Assembly (NCBI RefSeq): GCF_007833165.1
Contig: NZ_VOBQ01000008.1
Span: 124,001-188,000, forward strand
Source of the DNA: Caenimonas sedimenti
GTDB lineage: Bacteria; Pseudomonadota; Gammaproteobacteria; Burkholderiales; Burkholderiaceae_C
Direction of reading: 5' to 3'
Length of the DNA stretch: 64,000 nucleotides
Shown: one piece after another, positions 27,408 to 36,746 of the stretch
Numbering within the stretch: position 1 is the first letter of the stretch
How the letters are laid out: each line of letters begins with the position of its first letter
The notes under the pieces: generated by a model
Databases searched by the model: none
Told to the model about the DNA's origin: nothing
What the model saw: only the letters and a program-made list of their open reading frames with translations
Translations under genes and position numbers: made by a program

Positions 27408-28235
27408 ATGACCATCAAGACCCCCATCGGCTACACCACGCGCGACGAGATCTTCGTGCGCGACCGCAACATCGCCACCGAGATCCTCGGCCAGCTCGAC
27501 TTCATCGACATGATTTTCCTGGCCGCTACCGGCCAGACACCCAGCGCGCCGATGAAGCGCATGGCCAACACGCTGATGGTGGCCGTCACCGACCACGGCC
27601 TGACGCCCAGCGCCATCGCGGCACGGCTGACGATCCTCGGCGCACCCGAGTCGATCCAGGGCGCAGTGGCGGCCGGTCTGCTGGGCGCGGGCAACCACTT
27701 CCTGGGCACCATGCAGCTCAGCGCCCAGATGCTGAAGGACGCCGTGGCCGGCCTGGCGCCTGACGCCGACGGCGCCGCGTTCGACGCCTGCGCAGCGGCA
27801 TTGGTGCGCGAGTACCGCGCCGGCAAGCGCATCGTGCCCGGCATCGGCCACCCCATCCACATCAAGGGCGACCCGCGCGTGCCGGCGCTGCGCCGCGTGG
27901 CCCGCGAATGCGGCTTCGAAGGCCGGCACTGGCAACTGGCCACGGCCATCGAGCGTGCCGCGCAGGCCGAGTACGGCAAGCTCTTGCCGCTGAACGCCGC
28001 CGGCGCCGTGGGCGCCTGCGTCGCCGATATGGAGCTGGACCCGCTGTGGGCGCGCGGCTTCGCGCTGATCGGCCGCTCGGCCGGGCTGGTGGCGCACCTG
28101 CTCGACGAGAAGCGCGCACCGCTGGGCCAGAAGCTGTGGGACCTGGTGCTGGCGCAGGACGACAGCGCCGAGCTTGCCGGTCACGACAACCCGATCCCGC
28201 AGCGCGCCCGGGCTCTGAACGCGGGCAAGGCATGA
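27408..28235 (+). CDS. Citryl-CoA lyase-like protein (citrate synthase superfamily)
   Basis: A 275-residue protein matching the C-terminal part of citrate synthase. The lyase/synthase histidines can be placed: His63 in VTDHGLTPS, His97 in GAGNHFLG and His148 in VPGIGHPIH, which aligns with the GFGH motif of citrate synthase, followed by KGDPRVPAL. Stand-alone short forms of this fold are annotated as citryl-CoA lyases, which split citryl-CoA or similar hydroxy-acyl-CoA esters into acetyl-CoA and an oxo acid. The upstream hydratase and downstream CoA-transferase would supply such an ester. The reaction could also run as a condensation; the direction is not evident from sequence. Confidence 0.82.
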   Translation: MTIKTPIGYTTRDEIFVRDRNIATEILGQLDFIDMIFLAATGQTPSAPMKRMANTLMVAVTDHGLTPSAIAARLTILGAPESIQGAVAAGLLGAGNHFLGTMQLSAQMLKDAVAGLAPDADGAAFDACAAALVREYRAGKRIVPGIGHPIHIKGDPRVPALRRVARECGFEGRHWQLATAIERAAQAEYGKLLPLNAAGAVGACVADMELDPLWARGFALIGRSAGLVAHLLDEKRAPLGQKLWDLVLAQDDSAELAGHDNPIPQRARALNAGKA

Positions 28236-29395
28236 GCGTGGTCAATACAGGCGGCAGCCCACCGCTGGCCGGCCTGCGCGTGCTCGACCTGTCCGAACTA
28301 CTGCCCGGGCCCTACGCCACGTCGCTGCTGGCCGATCTGGGGGCCGAGGTCATCAAGGTCGAACGGCCCGGCGGCGACAACGCACGCGCGATCGTGCCCG
28401 ACATGGTGGAGGCCTTGAACCGCGGCAAGCGCAGCATCTGCATCGACCTGAAGACCGAAGCCAGCCGCGCCGTGCTGCGCCAGCTGGCCGAGCGCAGCGA
28501 CGTGCTGGTCGAAGGTTTCCGCCCCGGAGTGACGCGCCGTCTCGGCGTCGACTACGACAACTTGAGCAGGTTCAACCCGCGCCTGATCTACGCCTCGATC
28601 TCGGGCTACGGCGCCAGCGGGCCGCAGGTGCTGCGCCCGGGACACGATCTGAACTACCTGAGCGCCGCCGGCGTGGTGGGCCTCACGCAGCGTGGCGGCG
28701 CGCCGACCCACGACGTCAACATCCCGGTGGCCGACATCGCGGGCAGCATGTTCGCGGTGGTGTCCATCCTGGCCGCGCTGGCGCAGCGCGAGCGCGACGG
28801 CCGCGGCCAGTTCCTGGACGTCGCCATTGCCGACGCCGTATTGCACTGGACCACGCCGCGGCTCGGGCCGTGGTTGGCGGCACGGGCGCGCGGCACGGCA
28901 GCCAGTGCAGGTCTACCGCGCCAGCCGGCCTACGGCGTGTACCCGACCGCCGACAGACGCTACCTCAGCATCGCGGCGATCGAAGACCCGTTCTTCGCCC
29001 GCCTGGTCGCTGCGCTCGGGCTGACCGATCTGCAGGGGCCCGCGCTCGCGCGGCACCACGACCGCGTGGCGCACCGCGCTCGCATTGACGCGGCCATCGC
29101 CGAATGCCTGCGCACGCAACCGCTCGCTCACTGGGCCGCGCTGTTCGATGCCCAGGACATCCCCTGCGCGCCGGTCAACAGCCTCGACGACGTGCTTGCC
29201 GACCCGCACTTCCAGGCCCGCGGCATGGTGAGCGAGGGCTACGGCCAGCCGCGCCTGCGATTCCCGGTGCCGCTGCGCGACCTGCCCGCTGCCAGCACCA
29301 AGGCGCCGACGATCGGCGAGCACACGCAAGCCATTCTGGCCGAGCTGGGCCTGCCGACCGACGCGCTGACGACCGCGACACGGTCCGTGATCTGA
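28232..29395 (+). CDS. CaiB/BaiF family CoA-transferase or racemase
   Basis: A 387-residue family III protein. VLDLSELLPGPYATSLLADLGAEVIKVERP is the standard start and Asp168 in PVADIAGSM is the expected nucleophile. It also has His138 in PGHDLNYLS, the histidine that marks alpha-methylacyl-CoA racemases, so transferase and racemase are both possible. The start overlaps the lyase-like stop (ATGA). Downstream of a citryl-CoA lyase-like gene, a transferase recycling CoA between acids would be a natural role; I favour transferase slightly because of this context. Confidence 0.85.
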   Translation: MSVVNTGGSPPLAGLRVLDLSELLPGPYATSLLADLGAEVIKVERPGGDNARAIVPDMVEALNRGKRSICIDLKTEASRAVLRQLAERSDVLVEGFRPGVTRRLGVDYDNLSRFNPRLIYASISGYGASGPQVLRPGHDLNYLSAAGVVGLTQRGGAPTHDVNIPVADIAGSMFAVVSILAALAQRERDGRGQFLDVAIADAVLHWTTPRLGPWLAARARGTAASAGLPRQPAYGVYPTADRRYLSIAAIEDPFFARLVAALGLTDLQGPALARHHDRVAHRARIDAAIAECLRTQPLAHWAALFDAQDIPCAPVNSLDDVLADPHFQARGMVSEGYGQPRLRFPVPLRDLPAASTKAPTIGEHTQAILAELGLPTDALTTATRSVI

Positions 29396-29400
29396 CCCGC

Positions 29401-30561
29401 ATGGACTTCGAACTCGCCGACTGGCAGCGCGCCGCGAGCGACGCCTTCGCCGACTACCTGGCGCGTGAAGTCGCGCCCATCGTCGGCGCGCACGAACGCG
29501 AACGCCGCCTGCCACCGCGCGAGCTGGTGCGCGCGATGAGCGGCTACGGCCTGCTCGGCGGCCTGCTGCCAGAGGCACTCGGCGGCCAGGGGCTGGATCA
29601 CGTCACTTACGGCACGCTGCTGGCTCAGCTGGCCGGCACCTGGGCGTCGCTGCGCAGCATGATCAGCACCTCGAATCTGGTGCTGTCCATCATCGCCGAG
29701 CGCGGCAGCGCCGAGCAGCGCGAGCGGTTCCTGCCGGCGCTGATCCGCGGCGACACGCTGGCCTTCTTCGGCCTGACCGAACCCAACGTGGGCTCCGACG
29801 CGAGTGGCGTCGAGACCCGCGCCGAACGCGACCTCGCCAGCGGCGGCTGGCGCCTGCGCGGGCGCAAGCTGTACATCTCCAACGGCATACACGCCGATCT
29901 GGGCGTGGTGTTCGCGCGCACCGGCAGCGGGGAAGACCGTGCCGTCTCGGCCTTCATCGTCGAACGCGGCACGGCCGGCTTCTCGGCGCGCGAGGTGCAT
30001 GCGATGGGCATGCACTGCTGCCCACTCGGCGAGCTGCTATTCGACGACGTGCTGCTGCCGGCCGGCAACCTCATCGGCGTCGAAGGCCAGGCCTTCGCCA
30101 TCGCCAAGCACTACCTCAACCTCGGCCGCTGCTTTGTCGCCTATGTCTGCGCCGGCGTGGCCGAGGCCGCGTACCGGGAAGCCTGCCGCTACGCCGGCCA
30201 GCGCCAGCAGTTCGGCCGGCCGATCGGCCAGTTCCAACTGGTGCAGCAGATGGTGGCCGACATGATGACGCGGGTGGAAACCTCGCGCCTGCTGGCCGCG
30301 CGCGCCGCCGATGCGCTCGACCGAAAGAGTGCCGACGCGCAGCGCTGGTGCTCGATGGCCAAGCGCCACAACAGCGACGCCGTGCTGCGCGTGTGCGAGG
30401 ATGCCATGCAGGTGCTGGGCGGTGCCGGCTACACCAGCGACTTTCCGCTCGAGCGCCACTACCGCGACGTGCGCCACCTCGCCATCGCCGAGGGCAGCAA
30501 CCAGATCCAGGCGCTGCTGCTGGCGCAGGGCGAACTCGGCCTGTCGGCGCTGCGCGGCTAG
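29401..30561 (+). CDS. Acyl-CoA dehydrogenase
   Basis: A 386-residue acyl-CoA dehydrogenase and the last gene of the long plus-strand run. FAD contacts lie in FGLTEPNVGSDASGV, the middle domain has KLYISNGIHADLGVV, and the C-terminal base is present as the glutamate of AEGSNQIQ, with GGAGYTSDFPLERHYRD before it. The ATG at 29401 is six bases after the transferase stop; the frame is open upstream but without family similarity. The gene faces the minus-strand operon ending at 30755 across a 193-base gap. Confidence 0.93.
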   Translation: MDFELADWQRAASDAFADYLAREVAPIVGAHERERRLPPRELVRAMSGYGLLGGLLPEALGGQGLDHVTYGTLLAQLAGTWASLRSMISTSNLVLSIIAERGSAEQRERFLPALIRGDTLAFFGLTEPNVGSDASGVETRAERDLASGGWRLRGRKLYISNGIHADLGVVFARTGSGEDRAVSAFIVERGTAGFSAREVHAMGMHCCPLGELLFDDVLLPAGNLIGVEGQAFAIAKHYLNLGRCFVAYVCAGVAEAAYREACRYAGQRQQFGRPIGQFQLVQQMVADMMTRVETSRLLAARAADALDRKSADAQRWCSMAKRHNSDAVLRVCEDAMQVLGGAGYTSDFPLERHYRDVRHLAIAEGSNQIQALLLAQGELGLSALRG

Positions 30562-30754
30562 GGCCCGATGCTGGTTCGCCGTCGCGGGCGGCATCGTCGG
30601 CATGTTGCTGATCGAGCGCGGCGCGGTGCAGGCGACCAAGCAGGTCGAGTTCGTCGCCGAACTGCGCCGCTCACGCCGCCGAACAAGAGGGTGATGCCCG
30701 AGTCATTTGCCCGCCGCCGCCCGGGCCCTTCGGGTCGAGCGGCGCGGCGTCGCC

Positions 30755-31537
30755 TCAGCGGAACCGGCTGAAGTCGGGCTTGCGCTTCTGCAGAAAAGCG
30801 TTGGCGCCCTCCTGCTGCTCTTCGGTCTTGAAGTAGTTCGGCGCCACCTCCTCGATCAGTTCCTTCATGTCGCGGGCCATGATGGGCTGCATGTGGTGGT
30901 AGAACGAGCGCTTGACGATGCGCAGGCAGGTCGGGCTCAGCGACAGCAGCTCGTCGGCGTACTTGCGTACTTCCTCGTCGAGCTTCTCCTTCGGCACCAC
31001 CGAGTTCACCAGCCCCCAGTCCAGCGCCTGCGCCGCGTTGTAGCGCCGGCACAGCATCCACAGTTCGCGCGCCCGCTTGTGGCCAAGCACGTTGGCCGAG
31101 TGCGAGACGATGTAGCCGCCGGCCGGCGAGCCGACGCGCGGGCCGTTCTGGCCGAAGATGGAGTGGTCGGCGGCGACCGTGAAGTCGCAGAAGTAGGCGA
31201 TGTGGTGGCCGCCGCCTATGGCGTAGCCGCTGACGCGCGCGATCACCGGCTTGGGGCACTCGACGATCTGGCGGTTGAACGTGAAGTTCAGGTCCTCCAG
31301 GCCGCTCTTGCCGCCGGCGCCCTTCTCCCAGTTGACGTCGCCGCCGACGCAGAAGGCGCGGTCGCCGGCGCCGGTGAGCACGATCACGCCGACATTCTTG
31401 TCGGCCGACGCCACATCGAGCAGCCGCTGCATCTCGACGATGTTGTCGCCGGTGAAGGCGTTCAGCGACTTCTGCCGGTTGATGGTGATGGTGCCGACGT
31501 AGTCCTTGACTTCGTAGTAGATCTCTTTGTCCGACAT
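30755..31537 (-). CDS. Crotonase-fold protein of the MenB/BadI type (ring-cleaving 2-ketocyclohexanecarboxyl-CoA hydrolase-like)
   Basis: A 260-residue crotonase-fold protein. Both catalytic glutamates of ordinary hydratases are absent: the first motif reads GGGHHIA with histidine at residue 112, and the second reads FGQNGPRVGSPAGGY. This FGQxGPxxGS pattern, with ARELWMLCRRYNAAQALDWGLVNSVVP after it, is typical of naphthoate synthase MenB and the alicyclic ring hydrolase BadI. No other menaquinone genes are present, so a BadI-like C-C bond cleavage of a cyclic 3-oxoacyl-CoA is more likely. It is the last gene of the operon starting at 36642. Confidence 0.82.
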   Translation of the reverse strand: MSDKEIYYEVKDYVGTITINRQKSLNAFTGDNIVEMQRLLDVASADKNVGVIVLTGAGDRAFCVGGDVNWEKGAGGKSGLEDLNFTFNRQIVECPKPVIARVSGYAIGGGHHIAYFCDFTVAADHSIFGQNGPRVGSPAGGYIVSHSANVLGHKRARELWMLCRRYNAAQALDWGLVNSVVPKEKLDEEVRKYADELLSLSPTCLRIVKRSFYHHMQPIMARDMKELIEEVAPNYFKTEEQQEGANAFLQKRKPDFSRFR

Positions 31538-31611
31538 TCTGGGTCTCCAGTGTTGATGGGTTGAGGGAAAACAGGTGGTGCGCAGCCCGCCGCGCTGCGG
31601 GCGTCCGGGAC

Positions 31612-32604
31612 TCAGTTCACCTTGATGTTGGCATCGCGGATCACCTTGCCCAGCTTGGCCATCTCGGAGCGGATGTGGGCCGCGAACTCGTCGGGCGTGG
31701 ACGTGGTGATCTCGGCGCCGAAGCCGGCCATGCGTTCGCGCGTCTCGGGCAGCGCCATGACCTTGAGGACGGCGGCGTTAATCTGCTCGACGATGGCCTT
31801 GGGCGTGCCCGCCGGCGCGAGCAGTCCGACCCAGGCCGTGGACTGGAAGCCCGGGTAGCCCGACTCGGCCACGGTGGGCAGCTCTGGCAGGACCAGCAGC
31901 CGCTTCGGGCTGGTCGTTGCCAGGGCCTTGAGCTTGCCGCCCTTGACCTGAGCCGTCGATGAGGCCACGCTGTCCACCAGCACCGGCACCTGACCGGCGA
32001 TGACGTCGTTCACCGCCGGCGCACTGCCCTTGTAGGGAATATGCGCCATCTCGATGCCGGCAGCCGCCTTGAACAGTTCGCCGGCGAGATGGGTGGACGT
32101 GCCGTTGCCCGATGAGGCATAGCTCAGTTGGCCTGGTTTGGCCTTCGCAAGGGCCACCAACTCCGCGAGCGAGTTCACCGGCAGCGCCGGGGTCGCCGAA
32201 ATGATGTTGGGCACCGCTGCGAGCAGGCTGATGGGGGCGAAGTCACCGACCGGGTCGTAGCTCAGCTTGCCGAACAGCGCCAGGTTGGCTCCGTGCGTCG
32301 CGTTGAAGCCGATGAATAGGGTGTAGCCGTCGGCCGAGGAGCGCGCCGCGGCCTCGGCGCCGATGTTGCCGCCGGCACCGCCCTTGTTGTCGATGACGAT
32401 GGACTGGCCGAGTTGGTCGCCCAGCCGCATGGCCAGCGTGCGCGCCACGTTGTCCAGCACACCGGCCGGTGTCGAAGGAACGATGATGCGCACCGGCTTG
32501 TTCGGGTAGGCCGGCTGGGCCAGCGCCGGCGCGAACGTCGCACCGGCCAGCAACAGTGCCACACCGGCGCTCAGCGCAACGCGGCGGACGTTCTCTCTTC
32601 TCAT
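31612..32604 (-). CDS. Bug family tripartite tricarboxylate transporter substrate-binding protein
   Basis: A 330-residue periplasmic protein. The N-terminus MRRENVRRVALSAGVALLLAG is a Sec-type signal with probable cleavage at ALA-QP, and the mature part starts with YPNKPVRIIVPSTPAGVLDN, a Bug-family hallmark. LPTVAESGYPGFQSTAW and the C-terminal AAHIRSEMAKLGKVIRDANIKVN are also characteristic. These proteins bind carboxylates; most are orphans without adjacent membrane subunits, as here. The ATG at 32604 begins the signal peptide; the longer frame lacks one. It lies 13 bases after the acetoacetyl-CoA synthetase gene. Confidence 0.93.
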   Translation of the reverse strand: MRRENVRRVALSAGVALLLAGATFAPALAQPAYPNKPVRIIVPSTPAGVLDNVARTLAMRLGDQLGQSIVIDNKGGAGGNIGAEAAARSSADGYTLFIGFNATHGANLALFGKLSYDPVGDFAPISLLAAVPNIISATPALPVNSLAELVALAKAKPGQLSYASSGNGTSTHLAGELFKAAAGIEMAHIPYKGSAPAVNDVIAGQVPVLVDSVASSTAQVKGGKLKALATTSPKRLLVLPELPTVAESGYPGFQSTAWVGLLAPAGTPKAIVEQINAAVLKVMALPETRERMAGFGAEITTSTPDEFAAHIRSEMAKLGKVIRDANIKVN

Positions 32605-32617
32605 CACGAGAGCTCCT

Positions 32618-34609
32618 TCAGTGGTGATCGGCCGGCTGGTCACGCTGGCGCGCCAGCGCCACGAACCAGTCCAGGCTGTCGGGGTTGGCCATGGCGTCGC
32701 GGTGGGCCACCTTGTCGGCCGGCTGGCCGAGCAGCAGCTTCTTCACCGGCACCTCGAGCTTCTTGCCGGTGAGCGTGCGCGGCACCTCGGGCACGGCGAT
32801 GACGTCGTTGGGAACGTGGCGCGCCGACAGCGCACCACGGATGGCCGATTTGATGCGCGCGGTCAGCGCGGCGTCGAGTTCATGCCCCGGCCGCAGCACC
32901 ACGAACAGCGGCATCCAGCTTTCGCGGCCCAGGAACTCCAGGTCGACCACCAGGCTGTCCATCACTTCGGGCAGGGCCTCGACCACGCGGTAGAGTTCGC
33001 TGGTGCCCATGCGCACGCCGTGGCGGTTGATGGTGGCGTCGCTGCGGCCATAGATGATGGCGCCGCCGCGCGGCGTGATGCGCAGCCAGTCGCCATGGCG
33101 CCAGACGCCAGGGTAGACGTCGAAATAGCTCTCGTGCAGTCGCTTGCCGCCCGGGTCGTTCCACAGGTACAGCGGCATCGACGGGATGGGCGCGGTGCAG
33201 ACCAGCTCGCCCACTTCGTCGACCAACGGCCGGCCCGCGTCGTCCCAGGCCTGCACATTGGCACCCAGGCAGCGCACCTGCATCTCGCCCACCACCACCG
33301 GCAGCGTGGGCACGCCGGCGACGAAGGCGCCGGCGAAGTCGGTGCCGCCGGACATCGGCGTCAGCCAGACATCGCGCATCACCTTGTCGTAGACCCAGCG
33401 GTAGCTCTCGGGCGACAGTGGCGAGCCGGTGGACCCGATCGTGCGCAACCGGCCCAGCGCCGCCACCTTGCGGGGCTCGATGCCGCTCTTTTCGCACATG
33501 GTGAAGAAGGCGGCGCCGGCACCGAAGAAGTCGAGATTCATCTCGCCACAGAAGCGCCACAGCGTCGAGTAATCGGGCCAGGCCGGGTTGCCGTCGTAGA
33601 CACACATGGTGGCACCGACCAGCAGCGCGGCCACGTTCAGGTTCCACATCACCCAGCCGGTGGTGGTGTACCAGTGGAAGCGGTCACCGGCGGCAACGTC
33701 GTTGTGCAACGCCATGGTCTTGACGTGTTCGACCAGGATGCCGCCATGGCCGTGCACGATGGGCTTGGGCAGGCCCGTGGTGCCCGACGAATACACCACC
33801 CACAGCGGTTGGTCGAAAGGCTGCAGGTCGATCTGCAGCGGCACCTCGCGCCGCAGCGTGTCGCGCCAGGCCACGCCCTGCCGCCATGCCGAAGCGTCGG
33901 CCGCCGGGTCGAGGTAGGGCACCAGCACCAGCCGCTCGACGCTGGGCAGTTCGCCGAGCATCGCCGTCAGCACATCGCGGCGGTCATGCGCCTTGCCGCT
34001 CCACCAATAGCCGTCGACGGCGATCATCACTTTCGGCTCGATCTGGCGGAAGCGGTCGACGACGGCCGCCACGCCCATCTCGGGCGAGCACAGCGACCAC
34101 ACAGCGCCGACGCTGGCCACCGCCAGGAAGGCCACCACGGCCTGGGGGATGTTCGGCAGGTAGGCGACCACGCGGTCCCCAGGCTGGACGCCCAGCTCCC
34201 GCAACCACTGCGCCAGCGCCGCCACATCGCGCTCCAGCCGGGCCCACGACACCTCGTCGCGTGCGCCGGCCTCACTGCGGAAGACAATCGCCGGCCGCGC
34301 GGCGCTTGCATGCTTGAAGATCTGGCTGACGTAGTTGGTGCGCGTGTTCGGGAACCAGCGTGCGCCGGGCATGCTGCGATCCACCAGCACCGGCGTACGC
34401 TCACCCTGCAGCGGGATGTCCAAGTACTCGACCATCGCCGCCCAGGAGGCCTCGAGTTCGTCGACCGACCATTGCCACAGCGCGGTGTAGTCGGGGAAGT
34501 CCAGGCCCTTGCGGTCCTTCAGCCAGCGCCCGAAGTCGGTGATCCGGGCGCGCTCCACGCGCTGCGCGGATGGCCGCCAGATCACTTCGGCAGTGTCGAG
34601 TGGATTCAT
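32618..34609 (-). CDS. Acetoacetyl-CoA synthetase-like AMP-forming ligase
   Basis: A 663-residue ligase of acetoacetate-CoA ligase length. The N-terminal [16 protein letters not shown] is the ACAS_N domain, the phosphate loop is [19 protein letters not shown], and later motifs are [36 protein letters not shown] and [18 protein letters not shown] with the catalytic lysine. Acetoacetate is released in leucine-type degradation when HMG-CoA is cleaved, so this enzyme could recover it; other 3-oxo acids are possible. The ATG at 34609 lies ten bases from the upstream transferase stop. Confidence 0.9.
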   Translation of the reverse strand: MNPLDTAEVIWRPSAQRVERARITDFGRWLKDRKGLDFPDYTALWQWSVDELEASWAAMVEYLDIPLQGERTPVLVDRSMPGARWFPNTRTNYVSQIFKHASAARPAIVFRSEAGARDEVSWARLERDVAALAQWLRELGVQPGDRVVAYLPNIPQAVVAFLAVASVGAVWSLCSPEMGVAAVVDRFRQIEPKVMIAVDGYWWSGKAHDRRDVLTAMLGELPSVERLVLVPYLDPAADASAWRQGVAWRDTLRREVPLQIDLQPFDQPLWVVYSSGTTGLPKPIVHGHGGILVEHVKTMALHNDVAAGDRFHWYTTTGWVMWNLNVAALLVGATMCVYDGNPAWPDYSTLWRFCGEMNLDFFGAGAAFFTMCEKSGIEPRKVAALGRLRTIGSTGSPLSPESYRWVYDKVMRDVWLTPMSGGTDFAGAFVAGVPTLPVVVGEMQVRCLGANVQAWDDAGRPLVDEVGELVCTAPIPSMPLYLWNDPGGKRLHESYFDVYPGVWRHGDWLRITPRGGAIIYGRSDATINRHGVRMGTSELYRVVEALPEVMDSLVVDLEFLGRESWMPLFVVLRPGHELDAALTARIKSAIRGALSARHVPNDVIAVPEVPRTLTGKKLEVPVKKLLLGQPADKVAHRDAMANPDSLDWFVALARQRDQPADHH

Positions 34610-34619
34610 GCTCGGGTTC

Positions 34620-35819
34620 TCATGCGGTGGGTCGGTCCAGGCGAACGACACGCTCGCGCACCAGGCGCTGCACTTCGGCAGCGTCACAACCCAGTTCGTG
34701 CAGCAGCGCCGCGGTGTGCTGGCCGGCGCGCGGCGGCGGTGCCATCTGGTCCGGGCTCAGCATGCCCCGCGAAAGGTGTGCGGGGAACGGGATCAGCGGC
34801 AGGCCTGGCAACGCCGGGTGCGCAACGAAGCGGGCGGCCAGGTGCGGATCGGCCATGGCCTGCGAAACGGTGTTCACCGGCCCGCTGGGAATGTCGGCGT
34901 CGGCGAACGCGGACAGCCAGTGCGTTGCGGGTTGCGTGGCGAAGATCGCCCCCAATTCGGCCGCCATCTCGGGCCGGTGCGCCACGCGGCCGGCGTTGCT
35001 GGCGTAGCGCGGGTCGGTCACCCAATGGCGGCGGCCGATGGCGTCGCAGAAGCGGGCAAAGGCGCCGTCGCTGATCACGGAGACGCTGAACCACTGGCCG
35101 TCGCCGGCGCGAAAGTGGCGGCTGGGCGCGGCGATCGGCAGATTCACGGCCCGCGCCGGCTCGCGCTGCTCGACGGCCTGCTCGGCCACCTTGGCAGCCA
35201 TCAGGTTGAACATGGCGTCGACGAGCACGGTCTCGACCTGCTGGCCGCGGCCGGTCTGGCGCCAGTGCATCAATGCGGCAAGGATGCCGAAGGCGCCACA
35301 CATGCCGCAGGCGACATCGACCAGCGGAATGCCCATGCGGATTGGGTCGTCGCCCTCGTTGCCGCTGGCATAGAAGCCCCCGGCCATGCCCTGCACCACA
35401 CTGTCCACCGCCGGGCGCAGCCGGTACGCGGCCTGTTCGCCGAAGGCCGTGACGGCGGCGTAGATCACCTCGGGCTGCAGCGCGCGCACGTCGTCGTAGG
35501 TCAGGGCGTGCCTTTCGGCGAAGTCGGGCCTGAAGTTGTGCACCACGACCTGCGAACGCTTGATCAGGCGGTCGAGGATGTCGCGCCCGTCCGGCTTGCG
35601 CAAATCCAGCGCAAGCGATTCCTTGCCGCGGTTGCAGGACATGAAAGTGACGCTGGATTCGCCGTAGAACGGCGGCCCAAGGTGGCGGCCGTCCTCACCC
35701 GCCCGGGCTTCGACCTTGATGACGCGTGCACCCAGGTCCGCCAGAGCCATGGTCGAGTACGGCCCCGCGATCAATCGCGACAGGTCGACGACCGTGATTC
35801 CTTCGAGAATGCCCTCCAT
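34620..35819 (-). CDS. CaiB/BaiF family CoA-transferase
   Basis: A 399-residue class III CoA-transferase. VVDLSRLIAGPYSTMALADLGARVIKVEARAGEDGRHLGPPF is the usual start and Asp168 in IPLVDVACGM the expected nucleophile. The position of the racemase histidine reads RPAVDSVVQ, so it should be a true transferase. It lies between a crotonase and the acetoacetyl-CoA synthetase-like gene. With a Bug binding protein in the same operon, it may activate an imported acid, using succinyl-CoA or another CoA donor; that role is inferred. Confidence 0.9.
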   Translation of the reverse strand: MEGILEGITVVDLSRLIAGPYSTMALADLGARVIKVEARAGEDGRHLGPPFYGESSVTFMSCNRGKESLALDLRKPDGRDILDRLIKRSQVVVHNFRPDFAERHALTYDDVRALQPEVIYAAVTAFGEQAAYRLRPAVDSVVQGMAGGFYASGNEGDDPIRMGIPLVDVACGMCGAFGILAALMHWRQTGRGQQVETVLVDAMFNLMAAKVAEQAVEQREPARAVNLPIAAPSRHFRAGDGQWFSVSVISDGAFARFCDAIGRRHWVTDPRYASNAGRVAHRPEMAAELGAIFATQPATHWLSAFADADIPSGPVNTVSQAMADPHLAARFVAHPALPGLPLIPFPAHLSRGMLSPDQMAPPPRAGQHTAALLHELGCDAAEVQRLVRERVVRLDRPTA

Positions 35820-35853
35820 GCCGGCCCAACGATGGATTGCGGTGCGCCGGCGG

Positions 35854-36642
35854 TTAGGCCTTGCCGCGCGCGCGATTGCGGAACGCGGCGATGCCGTCGC
35901 GGTGCTCGGGCAGGTCTTCCAGCACGGCCATGTGCGAAGACACCATATCCAGGTGCGCGCCCAGCGCCATGGTCTGGCTCTGGTAGACGGCCCGGCGGAA
36001 GAAGCGCACCGCCTGCTGCGGCTTGGCGGCGACGGTGCGCGCGAAGTCGTAGGTCACCTTCAGCAGATCGGCGTCGGGCACGCTACGGTTGACCATGCCG
36101 ATGCGCTCGGCTTCCTCGGCGCCGACCACGCGACCCGACCAGAACAGCTCGAGCGCGCGCGCCGTGCCGATCAGGCGCGGCAGGAACCACGAGCCGGCAT
36201 CGCCGGCGATGAGGCCGATGTTGATGTAGGTCTCGGCGAGGGTGGCCGACTGCGCCATGAAACGCATGTCGCACATCAGCGCCATGTCCAGACCGGCGCC
36301 GCGCGCCGCGCCGTTGATGGCGGCGATGACCGGCTTGTCCATGCGCTCCAGCGCCAGCGGGATGCGGTGCACGTTGCGGTAGAGGAAGTTCTTACGGTCC
36401 AGGCTGTTCATCTCGCTGAACTTGGCCATCTCCTCGAAGTCGCCGCCAGCGCAGAAGGCGCGGCCGGCGCCGGTAACCACCACCACCTTGACACGCTCGT
36501 CGGCCTCGGCCGCTTCGAGCGCGGCACGCCAAGCCTCGATCATCTTCAGGTCGAAGGCGTTGAGCTGCTCCGGGCGGTTCAGCGTCAGCGTGGCGATGCC
36601 ATCGGCATCGACATCCAGGCGAACCGGCGGCTGGTCGGACAT
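35854..36642 (-). CDS. Enoyl-CoA hydratase/isomerase family protein
   Basis: A 262-residue crotonase and first gene of the minus-strand operon. The CoA-site FCAGGDFEEM is present. At the first catalytic position it has Asp119 (GAGLDMALMCD) in place of glutamate; the second acid, Glu137 in LAETY, is kept. The second methionine at 36642 was chosen as start because AAGGAG lies nine bases ahead of it. The promoter gap to the divergent thioesterase is only about 100 bases and includes the palindrome at 36701-36713. Confidence 0.9.
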   Translation of the reverse strand: MSDQPPVRLDVDADGIATLTLNRPEQLNAFDLKMIEAWRAALEAAEADERVKVVVVTGAGRAFCAGGDFEEMAKFSEMNSLDRKNFLYRNVHRIPLALERMDKPVIAAINGAARGAGLDMALMCDMRFMAQSATLAETYINIGLIAGDAGSWFLPRLIGTARALELFWSGRVVGAEEAERIGMVNRSVPDADLLKVTYDFARTVAAKPQQAVRFFRRAVYQSQTMALGAHLDMVSSHMAVLEDLPEHRDGIAAFRNRARGKA

Positions 36643-36651
36643 GTTCTCGGA

Positions 36652-36657
36652 CTCCTT
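36652..36657 (-). promoter_or_regulatory. Ribosome-binding site that sets the crotonase start
   Basis: AAGGAG on the minus strand, nine bases before the ATG at 36642. It lies just inside an alternative upstream start, which supports MSDQPP as the true N-terminus. Confidence 0.7.
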
Positions 36658-36700
36658 CAAAACGGCCGCACGGCGCGTGCGTCAGGCTTTTACGATAACA

Positions 36701-36713
36701 TAACAAGTGTTAG
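36701..36713 (-). promoter_or_regulatory. Palindromic candidate operator between crotonase and thioesterase operons
   Basis: TAACAAGTGTTAG on the plus strand, a near-perfect inverted repeat (TAACA-AG-TGTTA). On the minus strand it contains AACACTTGTT, the same ten bases that form the core of the operator at 37533-37546 ahead of the IclR gene. It lies 34 bases before the thioesterase start and 59 before the crotonase start, in an AT-richer patch. This makes it the best candidate target of the local IclR regulator apart from autoregulation. Confidence 0.55.
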
Positions 36714-36746
36714 TTTGGCGATTTTGCAGTCAATCAACCCCCTCCC

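Noticed and set aside
30562-30754. Short reading frames and a CCCTTCGGG hairpin in the gap between convergent operons
   Set aside because: No product recognised and the hairpin has a 3-base stem with no T-run, so neither a gene nor a terminator can be supported.
32621-35074. 817-codon open plus-strand frame opposite acetoacetyl-CoA synthetase and CoA-transferase
   Set aside because: Antisense shadow spanning two well-supported genes, without any recognisable domain or ribosome-binding site.
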